A stretch of 64,000 bases of DNA from Acidovorax benzenivorans. Its GTDB lineage: Bacteria > Pseudomonadota > Gammaproteobacteria > Burkholderiales > Burkholderiaceae_C. The stretch lies in the NCBI RefSeq assembly GCF_028680575.1, contig NZ_JAPCKI010000003.1, forward strand, positions 186,001-250,000. The letters are read 5' to 3'. The notes below the pieces were generated by a model that saw only the letters and a list, made by a program, of their open reading frames with translations, was not told the DNA's origin and made no database searches. Positions 27,417-36,473 of this stretch are shown here, piece by piece. Position 1 is the first letter of the stretch. Every line of letters starts with the position of its first letter. The translations under genes were made by a program, and so were the position numbers.

Positions 27417-28195
27417 ACCCATCTTCCCATTCTCCTCAGCGCACCGCCTTGTCTGTCAACGTCAACAAGGTGGCCCTGTTGCGCAACACGCGGCACCTGG
27501 GCATTCCCAGCGTCACCCGCGCGGCTGAGCTGTGCCTGCAGGCGGGGGCACAGGGCATCACGGTGCACCCCCGGCCCGACGAACGCCACATCCGCGGCCA
27601 GGACGTGTATGAGCTGGCGGCGCTGATGAAGGCCTGGCCCGACCGCGAATACAACATCGAGGGCAATCCGTCGCAGAACCTGATGGACTTCATCCGCCAG
27701 GTTCGCCCCCACCAGGCGACCTTTGTGCCCGACAGCGAAGACCAGTTCACCAGCGACCATGGCTGGAGCTTTCCGCAAGATACCGAGCGCCTGGCGCCGC
27801 TGGTGGCCGAATGCAAGGCGCTGGGCGTGCGCGTGAGCCTCTTCATGGACCCGGTGCCCCAGCAGATGGCCGCCGCCAAGGCTGTGGGCGCTGACCGGGT
27901 GGAGCTGTACACCGAGCCCTACGCCGCCGCCTGGGGCTCGCCACAGCAGGCGATGGAGCTGAAACGCTATGCCGCAGCCGCCCAGGCGGCGCTGGACGCA
28001 GGGCTGGGCGTGAACGCGGGCCATGACCTCAACCGGGACAACCTTGCAGCCTTTGTGCGCGACGTGCCGGGCGTGCAGGAGGTCTCGATTGGCCATGCGC
28101 TGATCGCCGATGCGTTGGAGCTGGGCTACGCCGCAACCGTGCAGGCTTACCTGGGCTGCATTGCCCAAGGCTTTGTCGGTGCTGATAACTCCTGA
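27413..28195 (+). CDS. pdxJ: Pyridoxine 5'-phosphate synthase
   Basis: PdxJ condenses deoxyxylulose 5-phosphate with 3-amino-2-oxopropyl phosphate to make pyridoxine 5'-phosphate. The 260-residue TIM-barrel protein has [43 protein letters not shown]-equivalent [21 protein letters not shown] and [12 protein letters not shown], all family motifs. The start ATG overlaps the recO stop by three bases. The recO-pdxJ-acpS order matches E. coli. The product cofactor is used by several PLP enzymes in the glycan locus. Confidence 0.97.
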   Translation: MNPSSHSPQRTALSVNVNKVALLRNTRHLGIPSVTRAAELCLQAGAQGITVHPRPDERHIRGQDVYELAALMKAWPDREYNIEGNPSQNLMDFIRQVRPHQATFVPDSEDQFTSDHGWSFPQDTERLAPLVAECKALGVRVSLFMDPVPQQMAAAKAVGADRVELYTEPYAAAWGSPQQAMELKRYAAAAQAALDAGLGVNAGHDLNRDNLAAFVRDVPGVQEVSIGHALIADALELGYAATVQAYLGCIAQGFVGADNS

Positions 28196-28242
28196 TTTGA
28201 TAGCTGCAGGTGCATATTCTTCGGGCGCTACCAGCTATTTTT
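28195..28242 (+). repeat. Interspersed palindromic element, copy 3 (pdxJ-acpS gap)
   Basis: atttgatagctgcaggtgc...gggcgctaccagctattttta fills almost the whole gap between pdxJ and acpS. The arms match copies 1 and 2. Confidence 0.65.
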
Positions 28243-28253
28243 ATTGATATTTC

Positions 28254-28655
28254 ATGATCTACGGCATCGGTACCGACATCTGCGACGTGCGCCGCATTGC
28301 GGCCAGCCTGGCCCGTCATGGCGACCGCTTTGCCGAAAAAGTGCTGGCCGAGGGCGAACTGGCCACTTGGCGCGAACGCAGCGCGCGCTGGCCCGACCGG
28401 GGTTTGCGCTACCTGGCCACCCGGTTCTCTGCCAAGGAGGCTTTCAGCAAAGCCATTGGCCTGGGCATGCGCATGCCCATGACGTGGCGCCACTGCGAGG
28501 TGGCCAAACTGCGCAGTGGCCAGCCCGTGATCGTTCTGCACGGCGCGCTCAAGGAGTGGTTTGAGGCCCAAGGCCTGCAGGCGCACCTGAGCGTGACCGA
28601 CGAGACTGACTACGCCGCCAGCTTCTGTGTGGTAGAAAAAATTCAAGCCAAATAG
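28254..28655 (+). CDS. acpS: Holo-ACP synthase AcpS
   Basis: AcpS transfers 4'-phosphopantetheine from CoA to the DSL serine of AcpP. The 133-residue product has the metal-binding [12 protein letters not shown] motif (D8) and [13 protein letters not shown] (E-K pair near residues 60-65). Its length is slightly above the usual 120-126. It is flanked by palindromic repeats on both sides. Confidence 0.96.
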   Translation: MIYGIGTDICDVRRIAASLARHGDRFAEKVLAEGELATWRERSARWPDRGLRYLATRFSAKEAFSKAIGLGMRMPMTWRHCEVAKLRSGQPVIVLHGALKEWFEAQGLQAHLSVTDETDYAASFCVVEKIQAK

Positions 28656-28693
28656 CACTGAAGCGCTTTATTTATATGCGCTATTAGCTATTA
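28635..28693 (-). repeat. Interspersed palindromic element, copy 4 (acpS-nagZ gap)
   Basis: Opposite orientation to copy 3. On the plus strand it runs gaaaaaattcaagccaaat...aagcgcttt...gcgctattagctattaat. It overlaps the last acpS codons, including the TAG stop, and fills much of the gap. Confidence 0.5.
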
Positions 28694-28725
28694 ATAATGT
28701 AGCAAATTGATTCTTGAAGCCTCCC

Positions 28726-29817
28726 ATGACTGAACACGCCCCCCTCATCCTCGACGTCGCTGGCACCACCCTCAGCGCCGACGACCGTCGCCGCCTGGTG
28801 CACCCACTCACTGGTGGCGTCATCCTGTTTGCTCGCAACTGGGAAAACCGTGCGCAGCTGCTGCAGCTCACCAGCAGCATCAAGGCCGTGCGCGACGACC
28901 TGCTGATCTGTGTGGACCACGAAGGCGGCCGAGTGCAGCGCTTTCGCACCGACGGCTTCACGCACTTGCCGCCCATGCGCGCCCTGGGCGCGATGTGGAT
29001 GGATGACGGCAAGGGCGCCAAGGCTGTGCCCGGCAGCGGCGCGCTGCGGGCCACTAACGCAGCCACGGCGGCAGGTTACGTGCTCGGGGCCGAGCTGCGT
29101 GCTTGCGGCGTGGACTTCAGCTTCACACCGGTGCTGGACCTCGATTGGGGCGAAAGCGGTGTGATCGGCGACCGCTCGTTCCACCGCGACCCCCGTGTGG
29201 TGGCGCTGCTTGCCAAGAGCCTCATGCACGGCCTGCTGCAGGCGGGCATGGCCAACTGCGGCAAACACTTCCCTGGCCACGGCTTCGTCAAGGCCGATTC
29301 GCATACCGAAGTGCCTGTGGACAAACGCAGCCTCAAGGCCATCCTGGCCGATGACGCCGCTCCGTACCCCTGGCTGAGCAGCACGCTCACCAGCGTGATG
29401 CCCGCTCATGTGATCTATCCCAAGGTGGACAGCCGTCCTGCTGGTTTTTCGCAGCGCTGGCTGCAAGACATCCTGCGCCGCGAGATGCGTTTTGACGGTG
29501 CGATCTTCAGCGACGACCTCAGCATGGAAGGCGCTCGACGCCTGGACGGCCAGGTGGTCAGCTACGCCGACGCAGCTGTGGCAGCGCTACAGGCAGGTTG
29601 CGACTTGGTGCTGCTGTGCAACCAGAGCGTGGGTGATGGCAAGGCCGTGGATGAGCTCATCGAAGGTCTGTCAGAGGCCCGAAAGCAGGGTAGCTGGCAG
29701 CCGAGTGTGGACAGCGAATCCCGCCGCCTGGCGCTGCTGCCCGAAACCTTGCCACAGGCCTGGGACGAACTGATGTACCAGCCCGCCTACCTGCAGGCGC
29801 TGGACCTGTTGCCCTGA
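28726..29817 (+). CDS. nagZ: Beta-N-acetylhexosaminidase NagZ
   Basis: NagZ removes GlcNAc from muropeptides in cytoplasmic peptidoglycan recycling; its products can control ampC-type beta-lactamases. The 363-residue GH3 protein has ICVDHEGGRVQRF, KHFPGHG (180-186), the DSH catalytic dyad D191/H193 and the nucleophile in FSDDLSM (D263). The insert ALGAMWMDDGKGAKAVPGSG at about 87-106 is somewhat longer than in E. coli NagZ. I use the ATG at 28726 with gaag upstream; a TTG at 28714 is possible. It is the last gene of the plus-strand run and converges on the MscS gene. Confidence 0.95.
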   Translation: MTEHAPLILDVAGTTLSADDRRRLVHPLTGGVILFARNWENRAQLLQLTSSIKAVRDDLLICVDHEGGRVQRFRTDGFTHLPPMRALGAMWMDDGKGAKAVPGSGALRATNAATAAGYVLGAELRACGVDFSFTPVLDLDWGESGVIGDRSFHRDPRVVALLAKSLMHGLLQAGMANCGKHFPGHGFVKADSHTEVPVDKRSLKAILADDAAPYPWLSSTLTSVMPAHVIYPKVDSRPAGFSQRWLQDILRREMRFDGAIFSDDLSMEGARRLDGQVVSYADAAVAALQAGCDLVLLCNQSVGDGKAVDELIEGLSEARKQGSWQPSVDSESRRLALLPETLPQAWDELMYQPAYLQALDLLP

Positions 29818-29877
29818 CCTGCCGATGGTGGTGTGCCCGGTACGGCGCCACCCCGTGCGGTGCCGCGCGGTTACCCG

Positions 29878-30537
29878 CTAGGGCGTGTTGAAAGGCCCTG
29901 GCGTAACAGGCGTCGGTGCGGCCGGTGAGGCGTTGGCTACCGCATCCGTAGCAGTGGCAAGTGGGGCCGTGGGTGGTGGCTCCCCCTGAAACCTGCGCAC
30001 CACGCGCTGGAACACCAGCGCATTCGGAATCTGCAGCCAAGCCGCGTGACCGGCTGCTGCGCCGTGGTCTTCCAGTGTGGTGTAGAGCAGGTTGATGTCC
30101 ACCACGCGCCCCTTCGCGCCAGGCTTTTCGGCGGTGTCGAGCACCTCGATGTAGTCGCCAATCTTGAAGGGCCTCACGGTGAAGATCAGCAGCGCACAGA
30201 ACAGGTTGGACAACACGCTCCAGGCCGCGAAAAACGCCACGGCCCCCACGGTGGCAAACCCGGTGAAGGCGGTCCATAGCACGGTGGCCGACACCCCCAT
30301 CCGCTCCAATATCAGCAGCAGGGCGCTGGCAATGATGAGCCAGCGGATCATGCCGTTGATGGGCACCAGCAGTTCATTGGGCAACTGGTAGTGCGCGCTG
30401 GCACGGCGCACCAGACGCCGCAGTGTGCGCTGCAACAGCCAGGCGGCAAACAGGATCAGCAGGATCTGCGAACCAGGAATGATGACCTCAAGCCAGTCCT
30501 GCATCCATTCGGGCAGTCGGGTTTTCAGAACTTGCAT
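29878..30537 (-). CDS. MscS-type mechanosensitive channel, small
   Basis: This small MscS family protein of about 219 residues has three hydrophobic segments (residues about 15-35, 60-80, 87-120). The pore helix and beta domain follow: TGFATVGAVAFFAAWSVLSNLFCALLIFTVRPFKIGDYIEV. The GA-rich TM3 pattern and the RPFKIGDYIEV motif are diagnostic. The C-terminus is Pro/Ala/Thr-rich and probably disordered, replacing the larger MscS cap domain. The ATG at 30537 lacks a clear SD; a TTG at 30603, overlapping the upstream stop (TTGA) with ggag upstream, may be the real start. Cotranscription with the diguanylate cyclase is likely. Confidence 0.85.
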   Translation of the reverse strand: MQVLKTRLPEWMQDWLEVIIPGSQILLILFAAWLLQRTLRRLVRRASAHYQLPNELLVPINGMIRWLIIASALLLILERMGVSATVLWTAFTGFATVGAVAFFAAWSVLSNLFCALLIFTVRPFKIGDYIEVLDTAEKPGAKGRVVDINLLYTTLEDHGAAAGHAAWLQIPNALVFQRVVRRFQGEPPPTAPLATATDAVANASPAAPTPVTPGPFNTP

Positions 30538-30599
30538 GCGGGAGACGGCGGTATGGGCGCTGCGTTCGGTCGCGTCAAACGAAAAGAAGTGAAAGAAAC

Positions 30600-31634
30600 T
30601 CAATTGCGCAGTTGCTCCACGGTGTCCATCTGCATTTCAAAACTGAAAAAGCGGTTGCGGCCCTGGGCCTTGGCTGCATAGAGCGCTTGGTCGGCACGCA
30701 TGATCATGCTTTCGGCGTTGGTGTTGTTGTCGGGCACGCAGGTGGTGATGCCACCCGACAGCGTCAGTGTGTCACCCAGCGGGGACGCAGCGTGCGCAAT
30801 GGCACGTACCTTGAGTAGCTGCCCCAGGGCGCGTGCAAAGGTCATGGCCCCCGAGCGCGGCGTGTTGGGCAGGATGAGGGTGAATTCTTCGCCCCCGTAG
30901 CGCGAAGCCACATCCCGGGGGCGCACGCAGACCTCGCGCAACAGGCGTCCCACCTCTTTCAGGCAGGCGTCGCCTTGCAGATGGCCGCTGGCATCGTTGA
31001 AGAGCTTGAAGTAGTCCAGGTCGCACAGCATCAGGGTGAGCGGCGTACCGTCCCGGCGCGCGGCCAGGATCTCGTTGTGCAGGATGCGGTCGAACCCTCG
31101 GCGGTTGACGAGGCCCGTGAGGGCATCGATTTCCACCATCTCATTGAGCCGCTGGTTGGCGGCATGCAGTTCGGCCGACATCGACACCAGTCGGCGGCGC
31201 ATGTCTAGCAGGCGCCGCATGGCGCGCAGCTTGGCCATGAGCACGATGGGTTTGACGGGTTTGACGAGGTAGTCGTCGCCTCCTACCTCAATGCCGCGCC
31301 ACACATCCAGCTCGTTGTCCAGGCCCGACAGGAAGATGATGGGCGTCCAGTCACCCGCCTCGCTCTCGCGCATCTGCTGCGCCACCCAGTAGCCATCCTG
31401 GCCCGGCAGTTTGATGTCCAGCAGTACCAGATCGGGCCGATGCTTCTTGAACAGGTGTAGCGCGGCCAGGCCCTCGGGCGCCTCAAAGATGTCTGACACG
31501 CCTGCTCGCCGCAGTTCGGCCACCAGCACCGCGCGCACGGAGCGCTGGTCTTCGACCACCAGCACCGAAAAGGCATTGCCCGAAGGCGGGTGCTCATGGG
31601 CCGGGTTGGGGGCGATGCTGGCGTTGAAGGGCAC
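30600..31634 (-). CDS. Response regulator diguanylate cyclase (REC-GGDEF)
   Basis: The 344-residue two-domain protein has a receiver domain at residues 22-140, with the phosphoacceptor D73 in LVLLDIKLPG and a VKPVKP signature lysine near 125. It joins by a coiled linker to a GGDEF domain. The active-site loop is GGEEF at 247-251, and an RxxD inhibitory site (R238-PR-D241) lies exactly five residues upstream, so product inhibition by c-di-GMP is expected. It makes c-di-GMP from two GTP when phosphorylated. The architecture equals WspR/PleD-like regulators with one REC. No histidine kinase is nearby. It lies between lysS and the channel gene, probably one transcript. Confidence 0.95.
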   Translation of the reverse strand: MPFNASIAPNPAHEHPPSGNAFSVLVVEDQRSVRAVLVAELRRAGVSDIFEAPEGLAALHLFKKHRPDLVLLDIKLPGQDGYWVAQQMRESEAGDWTPIIFLSGLDNELDVWRGIEVGGDDYLVKPVKPIVLMAKLRAMRRLLDMRRRLVSMSAELHAANQRLNEMVEIDALTGLVNRRGFDRILHNEILAARRDGTPLTLMLCDLDYFKLFNDASGHLQGDACLKEVGRLLREVCVRPRDVASRYGGEEFTLILPNTPRSGAMTFARALGQLLKVRAIAHAASPLGDTLTLSGGITTCVPDNNTNAESMIMRADQALYAAKAQGRNRFFSFEMQMDTVEQLRN

Positions 31635-31704
31635 GGTGTGTCTCCTTGGTGCCTGTTGACCTGGGATGGGCGATCAAAGACCGCCCTCCGACGCAAACCA
31701 GGCC

Positions 31705-33249
31705 TCAGGACTCGCGGCGCAGCGCAGGGAACAGGATCACGTCGCGAATGCTGGGGCTGTCAGTCAGCAGCATCATGAGGCGGTCAATACCAATGCCGCA
31801 ACCCCCCGTGGGTGGCATGCCGTATTCCAGCGCGCGCACGAAGTCATGGTCGTAGAACATGGCTTCGTCGTCGCCACTGTCTTTGGCGGCCACCTGGGCA
31901 TGGAAGCGTGCGGCCTGGTCTTCGGCGTCATTCAACTCGCTGAAGCCGTTACCGAACTCGCGGCCGGTGATGTAAAGCTCAAAGCGCTCAGTCACCTCAG
32001 GGCGGGTGTCGTTGGCACGCGCCAGGGGCGATATTTCGGTCGGGTGCTCCATGATGAAGGTGGGCTGCCAGAGCTTGTCTTCCACCGTTTCTTCAAAGTA
32101 CAGCACCTGCAGGCTGGCCAGCGTGCGTGCCGAGAGCTTGTCTTTCTCTTCGGTCATGCCCAGCTTCTTCAATGCACTGATGAGCCAGGCGGCATCATCC
32201 ACATGGGCACCGGCCTCGGTGTACTGGAAGATGGCTTCGCGAATGGTGAGGCGGGCAAACGGCTGCGACAGGTCCACGGGGCGGCCCTGGTAGGTTAGCT
32301 GCAGCGATCCCGTCGCCTTGAGGGCCACTTCGCGGATCAGCGTCTCGGTGAAGTCCATCAGGTCCAGGTAGTTCCAGTACGCCGCGTAGAACTCCATCAT
32401 GGTGAACTCGGGGTTGTGGCGCACCGAGATACCTTCGTTGCGGTAGCTGCGGTTGATCTCGAACACGCGCTCAAAACCGCCCACGATCAGGCGCTTCAAG
32501 TACAGCTCTGGCGCGATGCGCAGGTACATCTCCTGCTCAAGCGCGTTATGGTGCGTGACGAACGGCTTGGCGTTGGCACCGCCGGGGATCGGGTGCAGCA
32601 TGGGCGTCTCGACTTCAAGGAAGCCATGGCTGACCATGAAATCGCGCAGGCCGCTCACGGCCTTGCTGCGAGCCACGAAGCGCTTGCGGGCCTGCTCATC
32701 GGTGATCAGGTCCACATAGCGCTGGCGGTACTTCTGCTCCTGATCGGCCATACCGTGGAATTTGTCGGGCAGGGGGCGTAGGCTCTTGGTGAGCAGGCGC
32801 AGGCTGGTCACCTTGACCGACAGCTCGCCGGTCTTGGTCTTCATCAGCGTGCCTTCGGCACCCACGATGTCGCCCAGATCCCAGTGCTTGAAGGCCGCGT
32901 ACAACTCTTCGCCCACGGCGTCACGGGTCACATAGAGCTGGATACGCCCACCCACTTCGCCTAGCGAGCCGTCCTGGATCGTCGCGAAGCTGGCCTTGCC
33001 CATCACCCGCTTGAGCATCATGCGGCCTGCGACGGAGACGTTTACCGGCGTGGCTTCCAGGGACTCGTTTGTGGCAGCGCTGTGTTCCAGGTGCAACTGG
33101 GCAGCCTTGTGGGCAGGCTTGAAATTGTTGGGGAAGGCAACGCTACCGCCGCTGGCCTGGGCTTCGCGCAGAGCGCGGAGCTTTTCGCGGCGCTCTGCGA
33201 TGAGCTGGTTGTCGTCCTGGGAGGGGAGGGGGGTGGTGTTGTCAGACAT
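31705..33249 (-). CDS. lysS: Lysyl-tRNA synthetase, class II
   Basis: The 514-residue enzyme charges tRNA-Lys. The OB-fold anticodon domain is at about 60-170, and class II motif 1 is near [21 protein letters not shown]. Motif 2 is [28 protein letters not shown], and motif 3 is [17 protein letters not shown]. The ATG at 33249 gives [14 protein letters not shown]; the frame could start 16 codons earlier but without homology. A TAAAAT -10-like sequence on the minus strand (33306-33311) could be its promoter, adjacent to the divergent glycan locus. Confidence 0.97.
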   Translation of the reverse strand: MSDNTTPLPSQDDNQLIAERREKLRALREAQASGGSVAFPNNFKPAHKAAQLHLEHSAATNESLEATPVNVSVAGRMMLKRVMGKASFATIQDGSLGEVGGRIQLYVTRDAVGEELYAAFKHWDLGDIVGAEGTLMKTKTGELSVKVTSLRLLTKSLRPLPDKFHGMADQEQKYRQRYVDLITDEQARKRFVARSKAVSGLRDFMVSHGFLEVETPMLHPIPGGANAKPFVTHHNALEQEMYLRIAPELYLKRLIVGGFERVFEINRSYRNEGISVRHNPEFTMMEFYAAYWNYLDLMDFTETLIREVALKATGSLQLTYQGRPVDLSQPFARLTIREAIFQYTEAGAHVDDAAWLISALKKLGMTEEKDKLSARTLASLQVLYFEETVEDKLWQPTFIMEHPTEISPLARANDTRPEVTERFELYITGREFGNGFSELNDAEDQAARFHAQVAAKDSGDDEAMFYDHDFVRALEYGMPPTGGCGIGIDRLMMLLTDSPSIRDVILFPALRRES

Positions 33250-33368
33250 GGAGATCCGCCCGCAAATGGAGGCGTTCAGAGGCGTTGTTCGAACCAAAAC
33301 CCGTGATTTTAGTTTTTTGCACGTGCCGTGGGGAGCTTGTGCCCGCCTGAGCCCGGATAATTTGCCGC

Positions 33369-34895
33369 ATGTTCCTTAAAGCTGGCCTCCTTTCGCTGCT
33401 ATTGCTGCTTGCCAGCCGCGTGTTGGGGGTGTTGCGCGAAACAGCACTGGCTGCTGCTTTTGGCAGCTCAGGCATGGCAGACGTGGCCATCGTCATGCTG
33501 ACCCTGCCTGATTGGCTTGCAGGCGTGCTCGTCAGTGGCGCGTTGGCCTATGTTCTGCTGCCGCATTGGGCGGGGGCGTCGGCTGCGCATCAGAACGCCA
33601 CACAAAATCGGGTGGCCAGATACCTGCTGTGGGGAAGTATCCTGCTGGCAGGCGTGATGGTGGCGGCCCATGGTTCATTGGGGGCCTTGCTGGTGCCAGG
33701 GGTATCGGTTTCCCTTCAGAGCTCAGTCAATCAAGCTATGGTCTGGAGTGCTCTTGCCTTGCCAGCAGCTATGCTGGCGGGGCTATGGGCAACGCGGCTG
33801 CAGCATGAGAGGGATTTTCTAGGCCTGTATAGCGCGAACTTGGTGGTCAACAGCGTGCTGATTGTTGCGCTGTTCTTCTGGAGTACGCGTGGATCAGCGA
33901 CGGGCGCAGGGGCGGTACCAACTTTGGGTGTATTTCTGTTGGTCGCAGTTTTCATGAGGCTGTTGTGGCAAGGATGGCGCATGCGACCGCTGTACCACCA
34001 CAGCAAGTTTTCGGTATCTTCTTCCACAACGCTTGGCTCATTGCCCGGCTGGCGCATCTGGATGTGGGCAGTCTTGGGTGCAGGTCTGCCGCTGACCTTG
34101 CCCTTCGTGGCCCGTACTTTCGCCTCCGGTACGGGTGAGGGGGCTCTAGCCACCTTCAACTATGCATGGAAACTGGTGGAGTTGCCGTTGGTTTTGGCAA
34201 TCCAATTGGTAGCTTCGCTGGCTTTCCCCGCCATTGCCCGCGCCTACGGGAGGCAAACCGACTCCGATAACTCCAATGCGGACGCGATGACAGCCGCCGT
34301 GCGCGGTGCCCTGACATTGGCCTGGACATTGGCCTGCGCAGCGGCGGCAGCGCTGTTGGTGGGCGCGCCCGCTATTGCCAGTGTGCTCTTCGGCTGGGGG
34401 CGCATGCAAGCCTCATCGTTGGTGCAGATTGCAGCCTGGGGCAGCGTGGGCGCATGGGGCTTGTTGCCGCAAGCGCTTTTAGCCGTGGCTTTGACGATTC
34501 TGGCCACCATAGGGCGCATGCGCTTTGCGGTGCTGGCCTATGCGCTGGCCCTGGCGGTAGTCCTCGTTGCGGGGGGCGTGGGTCGTACGGCGGGGCATCA
34601 GCTGATGTGGGCGCTTAACGCGGGTTTCCTTGCTGCCGCTGTGGTGGCCTGGGGGGCGTTGGGCGTGTCTGCCATGCGGCGCTGGGTGCCGGTGAGGGCA
34701 TTGTTGGCACCCTTTGTCGTGCTGATGGCCTTGGTGGCCGTGACGCATTGGCTGGGTCTTGCTGGAGATGCATCTGCTGAAATTTCTGGATCGAAACAGG
34801 TTCAAGCGCTTTTTCAATGCGCGGGAGCTGCTCTTGTTGTTATAGCGTCTGGATGGTTCGCCGGCCCCGCATTGCGCCAAGCCCTGCGGTCATAA
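33369..34895 (+). CDS. MurJ/MviN-like MOP-superfamily lipid flippase
   Basis: The 508-residue protein has about 13-14 hydrophobic segments and a MurJ-like N-terminus ([24 protein letters not shown]). It is divergent from the housekeeping MurJ of this group: the acidic/Arg pattern after the first helices differs ([32 protein letters not shown]). As the first gene of the glycan locus it most likely flips an undecaprenyl-linked oligosaccharide, the role of Wzx, rather than lipid II. The frame starts at an ATG eight bases after a GATAAT sequence and lacks an SD. A true second murJ cannot be excluded without seeing the rest of the genome. Confidence 0.8.
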   Translation: MFLKAGLLSLLLLLASRVLGVLRETALAAAFGSSGMADVAIVMLTLPDWLAGVLVSGALAYVLLPHWAGASAAHQNATQNRVARYLLWGSILLAGVMVAAHGSLGALLVPGVSVSLQSSVNQAMVWSALALPAAMLAGLWATRLQHERDFLGLYSANLVVNSVLIVALFFWSTRGSATGAGAVPTLGVFLLVAVFMRLLWQGWRMRPLYHHSKFSVSSSTTLGSLPGWRIWMWAVLGAGLPLTLPFVARTFASGTGEGALATFNYAWKLVELPLVLAIQLVASLAFPAIARAYGRQTDSDNSNADAMTAAVRGALTLAWTLACAAAAALLVGAPAIASVLFGWGRMQASSLVQIAAWGSVGAWGLLPQALLAVALTILATIGRMRFAVLAYALALAVVLVAGGVGRTAGHQLMWALNAGFLAAAVVAWGALGVSAMRRWVPVRALLAPFVVLMALVAVTHWLGLAGDASAEISGSKQVQALFQCAGAALVVIASGWFAGPALRQALRS

Positions 34896-34908
34896 TCTGG
34901 ATCCAGCT

Positions 34909-35742
34909 ATGATGGATTTTCTACAGATCACCAATGACCCAGATCTGGCACGCCGTTGCGATGCGCTGCCTGGTATGCGCTTGTTTGTCGATTTGGAAAG
35001 GCATGGCAAGGCCGCACGTCAGACCGGGCGGAATACTTTCATCAGCACGCACCAGCCTGAGGACGTTGGCCGCATCAAGGCCCAGTTGCAGCGGTCGCAG
35101 CTCATGGTGCGGGTGAACCCATTGCACGAAGGCACAGCCGTGGAGCTGGCTACTGTGCTGGCGCAAGGTGCCGACTCGGTGATGTTGCCCATGTTCCAGA
35201 CCCCCGACGAGTTACGGGCCTTCAGCCGCATCGTGGCGGGGCGGGCTCCCATCGTCGCATTGCTGGAGACAGCGGGTGCGCTGCAGTCTCTGGATGCTTG
35301 GGTTGATGCCCCTGGTCTGTGTGAAGTGTTCGTAGGGCTCAATGACTTACATCTGTCGCTGAGCTGCGGATTCATGTTTGAGCCCTTGGCGCAGGGTCTG
35401 CTGGACAGAGTGTCAGCTAGGGTTCGAGCGCAAGGCTTACGCTTTGGCTTTGGCGGAGTTGCTCGGCTGGACGAGGGGCTGGTGCCGGGGCGCGATGTGC
35501 TGGCTGAGCATCTTCGTCTGGGCTCGCAGGCGGTGATCTTGTCGCGCACTTTCCATAGGCCCAGCGAGCCTAGTGCCGCAGCAAACAGCTTCGAGGCCGA
35601 GGTGGCTGTCCTGAGGCAGGCTGAGCGAGATCTGTCCGCGCGCACCTCCCAGCAGGTGGCGGCAGACCAGTTGCGCATCTGCAATTTGATCGGCTCGGTC
35701 GCTGCGTCCATTGCAGGTCGCACTGCGGAGGGGGTTGTTTGA
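34909..35742 (+). CDS. HpcH/HpaI aldolase / citrate lyase family protein
   Basis: The 277-residue TIM-barrel protein of the HpcH/HpaI group shows RLFVDLERHGKAARQ at the N-terminus, LMVRVNPLH, GADSVMLPMFQTPDEL, IVALLETAGAL (metal-binding E) and EVFVGLNDLHLSL (second metal ligand region). These are the conserved class II pyruvate-aldolase positions. The family makes or breaks C-C bonds with pyruvate or oxaloacetate-like donors. Its role in a glycan locus is unknown; it may supply or remove a small acyl or keto-acid substituent. It starts 13 bases after the flippase and its stop overlaps the next gene's TTG start, so it belongs to the same operon. Confidence 0.8.
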   Translation: MMDFLQITNDPDLARRCDALPGMRLFVDLERHGKAARQTGRNTFISTHQPEDVGRIKAQLQRSQLMVRVNPLHEGTAVELATVLAQGADSVMLPMFQTPDELRAFSRIVAGRAPIVALLETAGALQSLDAWVDAPGLCEVFVGLNDLHLSLSCGFMFEPLAQGLLDRVSARVRAQGLRFGFGGVARLDEGLVPGRDVLAEHLRLGSQAVILSRTFHRPSEPSAAANSFEAEVAVLRQAERDLSARTSQQVAADQLRICNLIGSVAASIAGRTAEGVV

Positions 35743-36293
35743 AGCGGGTCATCGATATCGTGCTGTCTTTATTGGCGCTCCTGGTCTTGGCTCCGCTGCT
35801 CTTGGGTGCGGCGCTGGCGATTGCTTTAGAAACGGGGTTTCCGGTTCTTTTCCGACAGACCCGCCTGGGTCTGAATGGACGCGAATTCGGCATGTACAAA
35901 TTTCGCAGCATGGTGAAAAACGCCGCGCAGATGGGCCCCTATTTCACCACCGACCACGACCCGCGCATCACCCGCGTTGGCCGCTTCATCCGCAGCACTA
36001 GCATCGACGAGTTGCCTCAGCTCATCAATGTGCTAACGGGCGACATGAGCCTGGTTGGCCCGCGTCCCGATGTGCCTGTACAACGCAGCCTCTACGTGGA
36101 AGCCGACTGGGCACGGCGGTGCAGCGTGCGCCCTGGCATCACTGGGCTGGCTCAGGCGCTTTACCGGTCTGATGCGACCTATGAACAGCGGCTCAATGCG
36201 GATTTGCGCTACGCTCGCGAAATTAGCGTTTGGCTGGACCTCCGGATACTAATCTGGACTATCAAGCGGCTTTTGGGGAGGGCCTCAAATTAG
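35739..36293 (+). CDS. Polyprenyl-phosphate sugar-1-phosphate transferase (PglC-type)
   Basis: This 184-residue monotopic phosphoglycosyltransferase starts glycan assembly by moving a sugar phosphate from a UDP-sugar to undecaprenyl phosphate. It has the re-entrant N-terminal helix (KRVIDIVLSLLALLVLAPLLL), FRQTRLGLNGREFGMYKFRSM, DELPQLINVLTGDMSLVGPRPD and RPGITGLAQ. The small size without extra transmembrane helices equals PglC/WecP-like enzymes that accept UDP-diNAc-bacillosamine or UDP-4-amino sugars, which fits the WbpM/LegC pair downstream. The start is a TTG at 35739 overlapping the aldolase stop, with a strong gcggaggggg SD. Confidence 0.9.
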   Translation: MKRVIDIVLSLLALLVLAPLLLGAALAIALETGFPVLFRQTRLGLNGREFGMYKFRSMVKNAAQMGPYFTTDHDPRITRVGRFIRSTSIDELPQLINVLTGDMSLVGPRPDVPVQRSLYVEADWARRCSVRPGITGLAQALYRSDATYEQRLNADLRYAREISVWLDLRILIWTIKRLLGRASN

Positions 36294-36387
36294 CTTTGCC
36301 ATGCTGCAACAGCGAAACTGTACATGCTACTCTTGAAACCATGGGGTATGGATTCGTTACCTGAGGGTCTCGAAATAGGCGCCTGCC

Positions 36388-36393
36388 TATAAT
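36388..36393 (+). promoter_or_regulatory. Candidate -10 for the gcvPA-led transcript
   Basis: Perfect TATAAT in gcctgcctataatctttttt, 81-86 bases before the gcvPA start; the -35 is poor. No glycine-riboswitch signature is visible in the leader (36294-36473). Confidence 0.5.
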
Positions 36394-36473
36394 CTTTTTT
36401 ACCCACTTGTTCGTCCAACCTCGCGCCTTTGAGTAGGTGCTCTGATCCCGTGAACCAAAGACGGAATGAATCT

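Noticed and set aside
36294..36473. Glycine riboswitch before gcvPA
   Set aside because: I looked for the paired aptamer cores expected before gcv genes and saw none; only a TATAAT is present.
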